DNA of 19,080 bases from contig DHQV01000090.1 of NCBI GenBank assembly GCA_002408185.1, positions 1-19,080 of the forward strand. Direction: 5' to 3'. The position numbers were made by a program, and so were the translations under genes. Positions 1-5,990 of the stretch are shown piece by piece (within the stretch, counting starts at the first letter, position 1; every line of letters starts with the position of its first letter). This DNA comes from Deltaproteobacteria bacterium UBA5329. Its GTDB lineage: Bacteria > Desulfobacterota > Syntrophorhabdia > Syntrophorhabdales > Syntrophorhabdaceae. Under the pieces are notes generated by a model that searched no databases, was not told the DNA's origin, and saw only the letters and a list, made by a program, of their open reading frames with translations.

Positions 1-35
1 AAAAAGCCGCTCCCGGAAAACCTCCAGGTGGCGGC
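1..35 (-). terminator. Intrinsic terminator of the minus-strand small RNA
   Basis: Read on the minus strand, GCCGC (35-31) pairs with GCGGC (10-6). An inner stem CCTGGA/TCCGGG pairs with one G-U wobble, and TTTTT (5-1) follows. The wobble works only in minus-strand RNA; the plus strand would have a C-A clash there, which supports the orientation. Confidence 0.65.
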
Positions 36-105
36 CCGACCATCCTTGCTTCACCCTCCAGGGACCTACGAATGCCCCTGAACCCAATCGATGCTTCACT
101 ATCTA
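1..105 (-). ncRNA. Candidate small RNA with multiple GGA motifs (not assigned to a family)
   Basis: On the minus strand a sigma70-like promoter (140-112) predicts a transcript beginning near 105, and a strong intrinsic terminator ends it at 35-1. The roughly 105-nt RNA has no convincing reading frame. It contains two short hairpins that would present UGGA in the loop (CCC-UGGA-GGG and ACC-UGGA-GGU) and one CAAGGAUG, which fits the known CsrA/RsmE recognition pattern CANGGANG. A 15-16-nt segment beginning GTGAAGCA occurs twice (plus-strand 40-54 and 85-100). I could not match it to SRP RNA, 6S RNA, tmRNA or RNase P RNA. A CsrA-sequestering role is inference. The left edge of the window cuts just after the T tract, so the 3' end should be complete. 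Confidence 0.45.
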
Positions 106-111
106 GCATAG

Positions 112-140
112 ATGTTATAAGGTTGTTTTCAGTTTGTCAA
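112..140 (-). promoter_or_regulatory. Sigma70-like promoter for the minus-strand small RNA
   Basis: The -35 is TTGACA (140-135, perfect consensus). The -10 is TAACAT (117-112) at 17-bp spacing, with TATAAC at 15 bp as an alternative. It points at the candidate RNA ending at the terminator at position 1. Confidence 0.5.
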
Positions 141-202
141 GATGTTTTCGGCAAGAACAATTTTGCGTTTGTGGAATGTAATTAGCGACACTATGGTTTC
201 CC

Positions 203-232
203 TTTACAATTTTCTTGATACGTTGGTAGAAT
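203..232 (+). promoter_or_regulatory. Sigma70-like promoter for the zinc-ribbon/DUF4234 gene
   Basis: TTTACA (203-208), an 18-bp spacer and TAGAAT (227-232) predict transcription from about 239. This is downstream of the upstream in-frame ATG at 142, so it supports translation starting at 259. Confidence 0.45.
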
Positions 233-258
233 CGAGAAAAATCTTCAGAGGGTATTCC

Positions 259-834
259 ATGCGCTGTGGTAATTGCGGTAACGAAAGTCCCGAGGGATCG
301 AAATTTTGCATTAAATGCGGGAAAGAACTCATGTCATCGGAACCGGCTCGATGTCCCCATTGCGGTGCTGAGATCGTGCCGGGAACATTCTTCTGTCCGG
401 CATGCGGCAAATCGATCGCCGCTCCGGAGGTTGAAATGGGCGGCAGAGCTTATGAACCGCTACCTCCAATTTCAGGGCTGCGGTCCGGATCTTACACGTC
501 AAACATTGCAATGGACATAATCCTTACACTGATCACGTGCGGGATCTATTATTTCTTCTGGCAGGCGAGACAGTTCGGGGCAGTGAATTATCTGCTGGAT
601 CAGCAAAGGTATAGTTTCTGGCTATGGTTCGTTCTTGCCCTTGCGACATGCGGGCTTTATAACATTTATTATGAGTATTATCTCGCACAGGGCCTTGTCG
701 AGGCACAGGTAAAGCATGGCCTGCAAAAATCCAAGGACCTGCCGGTCTTGAGCCTTATCCTTGCGATACTCGGACTGGGTATCGTAACGGATGCGATCCA
801 GCAGAACGAGATAAACAAGTTCTTTGGAAAATAG
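259..834 (+). CDS. Double zinc-ribbon, DUF4234 domain membrane protein
   Basis: The 191-residue protein begins with two zinc ribbons: CxxC pairs at residues 3/6 with 17/20, and 32/35 with 46/49. A short linker leads to a membrane domain of three hydrophobic segments (about 85-105, 118-140 and 158-178). It carries the aromatic CGIYYFFW and CGLYNIYY signatures of DUF4234. The start at 259 is preferred over the in-frame ATG at 142 because it opens directly on the first zinc ribbon, follows AGAGGG at a suitable distance, and lies just after a likely promoter. The stop is one base before the next gene, so the two are probably co-transcribed. The molecular function of such zinc-ribbon membrane proteins is not established; nothing in the sequence suggests an enzyme. 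Confidence 0.85.
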   Translation: MRCGNCGNESPEGSKFCIKCGKELMSSEPARCPHCGAEIVPGTFFCPACGKSIAAPEVEMGGRAYEPLPPISGLRSGSYTSNIAMDIILTLITCGIYYFFWQARQFGAVNYLLDQQRYSFWLWFVLALATCGLYNIYYEYYLAQGLVEAQVKHGLQKSKDLPVLSLILAILGLGIVTDAIQQNEINKFFGK

Positions 835-835
835 C

Positions 836-1234
836 ATGGAACACTATCTTATTCCTAGGAAAATAGCTCTCCCGTCCGCCATATTCTTCCTGCTTCTCAT
901 TATTATAAATGTGACGGGAGTAGTACGTATCGGAACATTGGAGGGGGTCCTTCCCGTCTTCTGCCCTTTTAAGGCCATCGCAGGCATTGATTGTCCGGGC
1001 TGCGGTATGGTCCGCGCGATGACGAGCCTTATCGATGGGTGTCCCGGGAATGCAGTGCTTTACAACCCCTTCTGTTTCTTTCTTCTTTTTATAATACTGG
1101 TCAGCACATTACCCGAACGCTGGATGCGGAGAATCCGCATACACGTTCGGGTCCTTCCCGTTCTTTACTGCGTGGTGTTATCCCTTCTCCTGACGTATTG
1201 GGTTTTCGACCGCTTGCTTCCACACATCAACTGA
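836..1234 (+). CDS. DUF2752 family membrane protein
   Basis: This 132-residue integral membrane protein has three or four hydrophobic segments. Its diagnostic DUF2752 motif CPGCGMVRA follows the first segment, with a further conserved-looking cysteine in VFCPF before it. The ATG at 836 is preferred to an in-frame TTG at 824 because GGA at 826-828 is correctly spaced and the previous stop ends at 834. DUF2752 proteins often sit beside TM2 or DUF4234 proteins in bacteria, as here, but their biochemical role is unknown. A heptamer-repeat inverted element begins 8 nt past the stop and may act as the 3' end of the transcript. Confidence 0.85.
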   Translation: MEHYLIPRKIALPSAIFFLLLIIINVTGVVRIGTLEGVLPVFCPFKAIAGIDCPGCGMVRAMTSLIDGCPGNAVLYNPFCFFLLFIILVSTLPERWMRRIRIHVRVLPVLYCVVLSLLLTYWVFDRLLPHIN

Positions 1235-1241
1235 AAAATAA

Positions 1242-1331
1242 TCTCAAGTCTCAAGCAAAAGAAATAATTTCAATGGATGGGGTACAGCTCGGGAAAGTAT
1301 TGCCTGAGACTTGAGGCCTGAGATTTGAGAC
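1242..1331. repeat. Heptamer-repeat inverted element 1 (TCTCAAG type)
   Basis: The left arm holds two tandem TCTCAAG units (1242-1255). The right arm, read in reverse complement, holds TCTCAAA, TCTCAGG, CCTCAAG and TCTCAGG (about 1331-1303). Bases 1243-1258 and 1300-1315 pair 15 of 16, enclosing a 41-nt spacer. It lies between convergent genes, 8 nt after the DUF2752 stop. Confidence 0.7.
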
Positions 1332-1337
1332 GGTTTT

Positions 1338-2069
1338 TCAGTCTGGTGCGATGTCTGGGAGATAATCCTGTCGTATCCTGGCTAGGCTGCGGAAGATGTT
1401 CTTTTTTACGTTGCGGTTATGTCTTTTAAGGTCTGCCACAATGCCTTTCACGAGGGTTCGTTTCGATACATCTGCATGAGGGCATGACGACGCAATGACA
1501 GGGAGATGGAGGAGGCCTGCGAGGCATGTCAGTTCATGTTCTTCTACGTAAACCAGAGGGCGTATTATCGCGAGTTCACCATCAAACATATCCTGGTACG
1601 GCATCATCGTTCCGATCTCCCCCTTAAAAAAAAGGTTCAGGAGCATCGTTTCGATAATATCGTCCATGTGGTGAGCGAAAGCGATCTTGTTGGCGCCTAT
1701 TTTTCCTGCCAGATCGAAGATGGCTTTGCGCCGGTTCCAACTGCACCAGAAGCAACCAAAATTGTCTTTCTCGTCCTGCCAGGCATCAGGAGGCGGGATG
1801 ATCGTATAGGAAGTTCCCTCTTTCTCAAAATGCGACCTGAGTATATCCGTGTTCATCCAGGAAAAACCCATATCTACGTGACAGGCAACTATCTCATATT
1901 TAATGGGCACGAATTTGAGCCGCTCCTGCATGATCTTGAGGAGGCAAAGACTGTCCTTCCCACCGGAGACGGCCACGATCACCTTGTCACCGTCGCCGAT
2001 CATTTTGTAATCCCAGAGAGCCTTGCCCGTTTTCTTAGTGATGAAATAAAAAGGGCCGCGAATATTCAT
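1338..2069 (-). CDS. TtcA-like PP-loop ATPase (tRNA 2-thiocytidine synthetase family)
   Basis: The 243-residue protein has the PP-loop SGGKDS at residues 35-40, inside VIVAVSGGKDSLCLL. It also has the GCFWCSWNRRKAIF segment, in which CxxC resembles the TtcA iron-sulfur cysteines, then FAHHMDDIIETMLLN, and a later Cys-Pro-His that could be the third cluster ligand. Known TtcA proteins thiolate cytidine 32 of tRNA, using ATP and a [4Fe-4S] cluster. The start at 2069 overlaps the preceding stop as ATGA, indicating translational coupling; a longer reading frame runs inside the upstream gene and is rejected. It is shorter than E. coli TtcA (about 310), so its exact substrate is uncertain. Another TtcA/TilS-superfamily sulfur-transfer enzyme is the alternative. 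Confidence 0.8.
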   Translation of the reverse strand: MNIRGPFYFITKKTGKALWDYKMIGDGDKVIVAVSGGKDSLCLLKIMQERLKFVPIKYEIVACHVDMGFSWMNTDILRSHFEKEGTSYTIIPPPDAWQDEKDNFGCFWCSWNRRKAIFDLAGKIGANKIAFAHHMDDIIETMLLNLFFKGEIGTMMPYQDMFDGELAIIRPLVYVEEHELTCLAGLLHLPVIASSCPHADVSKRTLVKGIVADLKRHNRNVKKNIFRSLARIRQDYLPDIAPD

Positions 2070-2611
2070 GCAATGGAATCGGCGAGCAGCTTTGCCTGAT
2101 CGATATATTGACTCCCGATGCCTCCCTGGGGCTGGCATCCGGGTGCATTTACCTGGCCGGCATATGCGATATTGAGCAATGCGAATGTTTTTGTGAACAT
2201 ATCGATCGCGGGCTGGCATGAATCGATATGTTCATCGCCGAAGGTCGTGAGGGTTATGGCCATCTTGCCCTTCAAACGGGAAACGAAATTCTCGTCCATG
2301 AAGGCAATGGACCTATCCATGGCAAGTTTCAACTGTCCAGATGGGCCAAACCAGTATATCGGTGTGGCGTAAACGACGAGATCGGATTCCATGATGTATT
2401 TTCTGACGTCCTTCATGTCGTCCTGGATCTTGCAGACACCTCCCGGCAGACATGCATAACACCCCTGACAGGGCCGGATGTTCATATCATTGAGATAGAG
2501 GGTCCTCACTCCCCAGCCTTTTGCTTGCAATGCGGTGCTTACTGCGCGGGCTAATTCTGCAGTATTGCCTCTTTTTCTCGGGCTTCCGAAAAGGATCACC
2601 GCATTCTTCAT
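2066..2611 (-). CDS. Flavodoxin-fold NAD(P)H-dependent reductase / iron-sulfur flavoprotein-like
   Basis: The 181-residue flavodoxin-fold protein has the FMN phosphate loop GSPRKRGNT at residues 9-17. It also has the SDLVVYATPIYWFGPSGQLK segment typical of NADPH-dependent FMN reductase-like proteins. Residues 48, 51, 54 and 60 form a compact C-x2-C-x2-C-x5-C motif, as in iron-sulfur flavoproteins, so a [4Fe-4S] cluster next to FMN is likely. ATG at 2611 is favoured over GTG at 2614 because GGAGG lies five bases upstream of the ATG. It is coupled by a 4-base overlap to the TtcA-like gene. A role in supplying electrons for that enzyme's cluster or sulfur chemistry is only a guess from context. 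Confidence 0.85.
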   Translation of the reverse strand: MKNAVILFGSPRKRGNTAELARAVSTALQAKGWGVRTLYLNDMNIRPCQGCYACLPGGVCKIQDDMKDVRKYIMESDLVVYATPIYWFGPSGQLKLAMDRSIAFMDENFVSRLKGKMAITLTTFGDEHIDSCQPAIDMFTKTFALLNIAYAGQVNAPGCQPQGGIGSQYIDQAKLLADSIA

Positions 2612-2800
2612 CACTGCCTCCTTAAGATCTTTGGTGCTTAATTATAACGAAAAACGCATCCAAGTTCCATGCTCAAGACTGCGGCCACACAAACAGGCGT
2701 ATGAAATTCCCGGCCCATTGCATGCCTGAAGGTTCGGGATAAGTTTTGGATATGTCACGGGTTCATTTTTCATAAACTTATGCCGTGAGCCCATGAAATC

Positions 2801-2829
2801 TTGTGTTGATGTGATACAATGGTTATAAT
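2801..2829 (+). promoter_or_regulatory. Sigma70-like promoter of the DUF948-YtxH operon
   Basis: TTGTGT (2801-2806), a 17-bp spacer and a perfect TATAAT (2824-2829) put the start of transcription near 2836. The rest of the roughly 300-base divergent gap (2612-2915) holds this promoter, the 5'-UTR hairpin at 2847-2879 and nothing else I recognise. Confidence 0.6.
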
Positions 2830-2846
2830 GTAGTAAATTCTTCCGA

Positions 2847-2879
2847 CCGGATATGCCCGCAGGAGGCGGGCATATCCGG
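2847..2879 (+). promoter_or_regulatory. Perfect 14-bp hairpin in the 5' UTR with AGGAG loop
   Basis: CCGGATATGCCCGC (2847-2860) is exactly complementary to 2866-2879, with the loop AGGAG. It begins about 10 nt after the predicted transcription start and 22 nt before the real ribosome binding site (AGGGGAGGG, 2901-2909). It may stabilise the mRNA 5' end. No poly-T follows, so it is not a standard terminator. Confidence 0.55.
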
Positions 2880-2915
2880 GATCCGGGAGTCCGTAAGACA
2901 AGGGGAGGGTATTGG

Positions 2916-3344
2916 ATGAACACTCTGTTACTGGGCATCATTACCTTGGCAGCAGTTATTCTGGTCATTTATAGTGTCTATTTGACCTTTAGAATAAAGA
3001 AAACCCTTGCAACGGTAAATCAATTTCTTGCTTCAACCGAAGAAACCCTGAAGCCGACGCTTCACGAAGTTCAAATGACGCTGCAAAGCATTCGAAAGAT
3101 AACCGATGATGTGGGTACGGTAACTGATGACTTCAAAGAGGTCTCGGGATCGGTCAAACGTGTGGGTGAGAACATTGAATATGTCAGCAAGCGGATGGGT
3201 GAAAGCATCGAGCAGGTCAGCAATGCGGTCAGGCATGCGGCTGATTCATCTATCGGCGAGACTCGGGGGATCACAGCCGGTATAAAGGCAGGTGTTGGAT
3301 ACTTTGTAAAAAATGCCTGGCCTAAGCGTGGCATGCAGCGATAA
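2916..3344 (+). CDS. DUF948 domain small membrane-anchored protein
   Basis: The 142-residue protein has one N-terminal transmembrane helix (about residues 3-24). A long amphipathic, coiled-coil-like region follows (KTLATVNQFLASTEETLK onward), with repeated heptad-like VKRVGENIEYVSKRMGESI, matching the DUF948 family. ATG at 2916 is chosen because AGGGGAGGG precedes it at 2901-2909; upstream in-frame starts fall in the 5'-UTR hairpin. The YtxH gene begins 18 nt after its stop with its own strong ribosome binding site. DUF948 and YtxH proteins are commonly paired and linked with envelope or general stress in other bacteria. No enzymatic role is evident. Confidence 0.8.
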   Translation: MNTLLLGIITLAAVILVIYSVYLTFRIKKTLATVNQFLASTEETLKPTLHEVQMTLQSIRKITDDVGTVTDDFKEVSGSVKRVGENIEYVSKRMGESIEQVSNAVRHAADSSIGETRGITAGIKAGVGYFVKNAWPKRGMQR

Positions 3345-3362
3345 AAAACAGGAGGTAACGTG

Positions 3363-3665
3363 ATGGGACAGCAGGATAGCGGGTATGGTGCAGGCGCAGT
3401 GCTCCTTTCTTTTTTCATAGGCGGGATCATCGGTGCAAGTGTTGCCCTTCTTACCGCTCCGAAAACCGGACAGGAGACACGGAAGATGATCAGGAACTTT
3501 GCCGAGGATACACGGGATAGAGCAGGCGATTATGTCGGGCAGATAAAAGACACCACAGCCGACTATGTGGACAAGGGAAAGGAATTTCTCGATAATCAAA
3601 AGAATATTATCTCGAAAGCCGTTGAGGCGGGCAAAGAGGCGTACGATAGAGAAAGGCACGGCTAA
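3363..3665 (+). CDS. YtxH domain-containing protein
   Basis: The 100-residue protein has a glycine-rich hydrophobic segment AVLLSFFIGGIIGASVALL near residues 12-31. The YtxH hallmark TAPKTGQETRK and an amphipathic helical tail rich in Lys, Asp and Glu follow. AGGAGGTAAC lies immediately upstream. An adjacent GTG (3360) could also start translation, but ATG at 3363 has better spacing. It is the second gene of the DUF948 operon. The family is membrane-associated and stress-linked by precedent; its function here is unknown. Confidence 0.85.
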   Translation: MGQQDSGYGAGAVLLSFFIGGIIGASVALLTAPKTGQETRKMIRNFAEDTRDRAGDYVGQIKDTTADYVDKGKEFLDNQKNIISKAVEAGKEAYDRERHG

Positions 3666-3697
3666 AAACACCGTAGGGGTACTCTGACATTTTTGAG

Positions 3698-3724
3698 GGC
3701 TGTCTCCTTCAGACGGGGGCAGCC
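3698..3724 (+). terminator. Possible terminator or attenuator before the AI-2E permease
   Basis: GGCTGTCTCC (3698-3707) pairs with GGGGGCAGCC (3715-3724) through ten base pairs, two of them G-U, around a 7-nt loop. Only a weak T-rich tail (TTGTGCTTATT) follows, so it is either a leaky terminator of the DUF948-YtxH unit or an attenuator within a three-gene operon. Confidence 0.4.
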
Positions 3725-3744
3725 TTGTGCTTATTGGGGTGGAT

Positions 3745-4848
3745 ATGGCCAGAGAAAACCGGTTTTATAGTATTGTACTCATCCTCATACTCATCTTACT
3801 CGGGTATTTCTCATATCAAATAATACGTCCCTTCCTGTTTCCCATCATGTGGGCAATTGTTCTTTCTCTCGTCTTTTATCCCGTATATGCATTTATCCTT
3901 AAATATGTAAAATACAAGTTCGTATCATCGTTAGCGACGCTCCTCATTATCATTCTCATTCTGATAGGCCCTTTTTCGTATTTTGTATATGTTCTGAGCC
4001 AGGAACTTATTAACCTCGTGAGCCACTTTCAGGGTGAAAACGGGAATGTTAACATTATCCGGACATTATTATCACACCCGCTTATTAACACGATCATCCA
4101 AAAAGTGCTCAGCGTCTTTCATATGACGGAACAGGAGTTGTACAACACCATTTCTACAAGTCTCATGAATTTCGCAAAACAGTCGACAGGGTTGATCAAG
4201 TCGGGTTTTGGCAACATACTTGCCGGGGGAATGAATTTCGTGCTCATGCTGCTCACGATCTTTTTCTTCCTTGAAGACGGTCCGGCCTTTATCGAAAAAT
4301 TGGAAAATTTATTGCCTTTTTCGCGCAGGCAGCGTGAGAGGCTTCTCAGGCAAACCAAAGACATCGTCGTGTCTACCATCTACGGTGGCGTCGTCGTAGG
4401 GATGGCACAGGGTTTGATAGGGGGTGGCACCTTCGCGCTCCTCGGAATTCACTCGCCGGTATTCTGGGGCCTTGCCATGTTCGTGGCATCGTTTATCCCA
4501 GTGGTCGGCACGTTTATCATCTGGGGACCGGCGATAATCTATCTGTTGTTCCAATCCCTGTATTTAAAAGCAGTCATCCTTCTCGCCGTAGGAGTTGTCA
4601 TAATCGCGGGGATCGACAACGTTTTGAGGCCGCTGATCGTAAGAGGCAAAATAAAGCTGCCCACAATCGCCATCTTTTTTGCCATTTTTGGGGGTATTCA
4701 GGCATTCGGTTTCATTGGCCTGATCCTGGGTCCCTTGATTCTTGCGCTCTTCCTGTCCGTCTTCGAGATATTTCGTTATTCCGAGGAAGAAAGGTGCTTG
4801 GCCAGCGACGAGCAGCCATCGCAGGAAAAGACCGGCCCCGAGAAATAA
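3745..4848 (+). CDS. AI-2E/PerM family transporter
   Basis: The 367-residue polytopic membrane protein has two N-terminal hydrophobic segments, a soluble loop (about residues 95-145), then several closely spaced segments. The arrangement is typical of the AI-2E/PerM permease family, including the signatures YGGVVVGMAQGLIGGGTF, PVVGTFIIWGP and DNVLRPLIVRGK. Family members have been proposed to export autoinducer-2 or act as Na+/H+ antiporters, so the substrate cannot be assigned from sequence. ATG at 3745 follows a G-rich ribosome binding site. A GTG at 3727 in frame is less likely because it abuts the hairpin at 3698-3724. The last 20 residues are charged and cytoplasmic. Confidence 0.88.
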   Translation: MARENRFYSIVLILILILLGYFSYQIIRPFLFPIMWAIVLSLVFYPVYAFILKYVKYKFVSSLATLLIIILILIGPFSYFVYVLSQELINLVSHFQGENGNVNIIRTLLSHPLINTIIQKVLSVFHMTEQELYNTISTSLMNFAKQSTGLIKSGFGNILAGGMNFVLMLLTIFFFLEDGPAFIEKLENLLPFSRRQRERLLRQTKDIVVSTIYGGVVVGMAQGLIGGGTFALLGIHSPVFWGLAMFVASFIPVVGTFIIWGPAIIYLLFQSLYLKAVILLAVGVVIIAGIDNVLRPLIVRGKIKLPTIAIFFAIFGGIQAFGFIGLILGPLILALFLSVFEIFRYSEEERCLASDEQPSQEKTGPEK

Positions 4849-4920
4849 AAAAGACCTCCTCTCGCCCGTCCGCCCCAGCCTTTCTCTGTGATCTCGAGAG
4901 AGGAGCCCTGATAGCCGGGT

Positions 4921-4947
4921 ACCCAACTCCAAACTTGCCAGTTGGGT
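4921..4947. other. Hairpin between convergent genes
   Basis: ACCCAACT (4921-4928) is exactly complementary to AGTTGGGT (4940-4947) with an 11-nt loop. It lies between the convergent permease and HD-GYP genes. There is no T run on either side, so a bidirectional terminator role is only possible. A second weak stem (GCTCT/AGAGC, about 4968-4981) overlaps the HD-GYP stop. Confidence 0.35.
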
Positions 4948-4973
4948 GGCAACGAACGGGTGAGAGAGCTCTT

Positions 4974-5876
4974 TTAAGAGCGTTCGCCTTCGAACAAAAT
5001 CTGGATATGGGATTTCAGGGCGGCACGGAGACTGTCGTCGCCGATGCCATATATTGTGCGGTACAGGTCTTCCCCGATCGTGAACAATGTGTCGATTATG
5101 TCAGGATCGAAATGCGATCCCCGGCCCTTTTTCATGATGCCCATGGTCTCTTCGTATGACAGGGCACGTTTATACGGCCGCGCGCTTGTCAATGCATCAA
5201 AAACGTCGGCAACCGCAAATATCCGCGCGTTGATCGGGATCTCGTTGTTTTTCAATCCGGCCATGTAACCGGTCCCATCAAACTTCTCATGGTGATGGAG
5301 CACGATATCGAGACAATCGCTGAGCCATGGATAACCACTGATTATGTCGGAGCCGTGCCGAACATGTCCCTTCATGATCTGAAATTCATCATCGGTCAGG
5401 CTGCCTTCCTTCAGAAGTATCGTATCACTGATACCGATCTTGCCTACATCATGGAGAAACGCCCCTTTTATAAGGCTTCTCAAATGTTCTTTCGTGTGCC
5501 TCATTGTGCGTCCCAGCCTGTATGCGTAAAGAGTTACCCGATAATTATGCGCAACCGTGCCATGGTCCCTCTTGGCTATTGCGTTCCCGAGCACTTCAAG
5601 TACGCCGATATTTGCCTGCTTCAGGGCCTTCGATGTTTCCTCGAGCATGGCTTTCTGCTGCTTGAGGTTTTCGATCAATGTCTCGAGTCTCTCTTCCCGA
5701 GCCTCCACCATGACCATCATCATGCCGAAAGCTTCGGCAAGCTCCGATATCTCGGCCGGATATTTTCCGGATTTGGTAAGTTCAAATATCTCGCATGCGC
5801 TCTGGTAATCGCCGCGCGCTATCTCTTTTGCAGAGTTCGCGAGACATTCCAGCAGGTTTCTCGGGTCGCGGCCCAT
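4974..5876 (-). CDS. HD-GYP domain protein with HAMP-like N-terminus
   Basis: The 300-residue cytoplasmic protein opens with a HAMP-like segment (about 15-65: EIARGDY, then ELAEAFGMMM) and a coiled coil (60-90). An HD-GYP domain follows. Metal-binding residues are visible: His110 in VAHNYR, His142-Asp143 in LHDVGKIGI, the GHVRHG histidines, and HHHEKFDGTGY at 194-204. The signature GYP reads GYM (Met205). HD-GYP proteins hydrolyse cyclic di-GMP to GMP; whether the changed motif still does so is open. No transmembrane segment or receiver domain is present, so it probably takes its signal through a partner. It lies 97 bp downstream of the radical SAM gene on the same strand, behind a heptamer repeat. 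Confidence 0.85.
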   Translation of the reverse strand: MGRDPRNLLECLANSAKEIARGDYQSACEIFELTKSGKYPAEISELAEAFGMMMVMVEAREERLETLIENLKQQKAMLEETSKALKQANIGVLEVLGNAIAKRDHGTVAHNYRVTLYAYRLGRTMRHTKEHLRSLIKGAFLHDVGKIGISDTILLKEGSLTDDEFQIMKGHVRHGSDIISGYPWLSDCLDIVLHHHEKFDGTGYMAGLKNNEIPINARIFAVADVFDALTSARPYKRALSYEETMGIMKKGRGSHFDPDIIDTLFTIGEDLYRTIYGIGDDSLRAALKSHIQILFEGERS

Positions 5877-5936
5877 AGAGGTCTCTTATGAAGTCATTAT
5901 CCATCAAGCGGGGGCAATAGTAAAGAAAATGGGCAA

Positions 5937-5990
5937 CAGGTAATGGAGGAACGCTTTTCCTGTAACCTATAACCTATAACCTATAACCTG
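5937..5990. repeat. Heptamer-repeat inverted element 5 (TATAACC type)
   Basis: TGTAACC (5961-5967) is followed by three perfect TATAACC copies (5968-5988). CAGGTAAT (5937-5944) is complementary to ATAACCTG (5983-5990) at 7 of 8 positions, making an inverted pair around the spacer. The array overlaps the 3' end of the radical SAM gene and supplies its last codons and stop. Confidence 0.65.

Noticed and set aside
1..105. Assignment of the left-edge RNA as SRP RNA, 6S RNA or a fluoride riboswitch
   Set aside because: The conserved GGUCAGGUCCGGAAGGAAGCA-type core is absent, the RNA is too short for 6S, and fluoride-switch signature positions do not fit.
1506..2099. A 197-codon open frame on the plus strand
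   Set aside because: It is antisense to the TtcA-like gene, has no family features, and the minus-strand frame has clear catalytic motifs and coupling to its neighbour.
5961..5990. TATAACC array considered as a CRISPR or telomere-like array
   Set aside because: The unit is 7 bp with no spacers, and no cas genes are near. It fits the heptamer inverted-element family instead.
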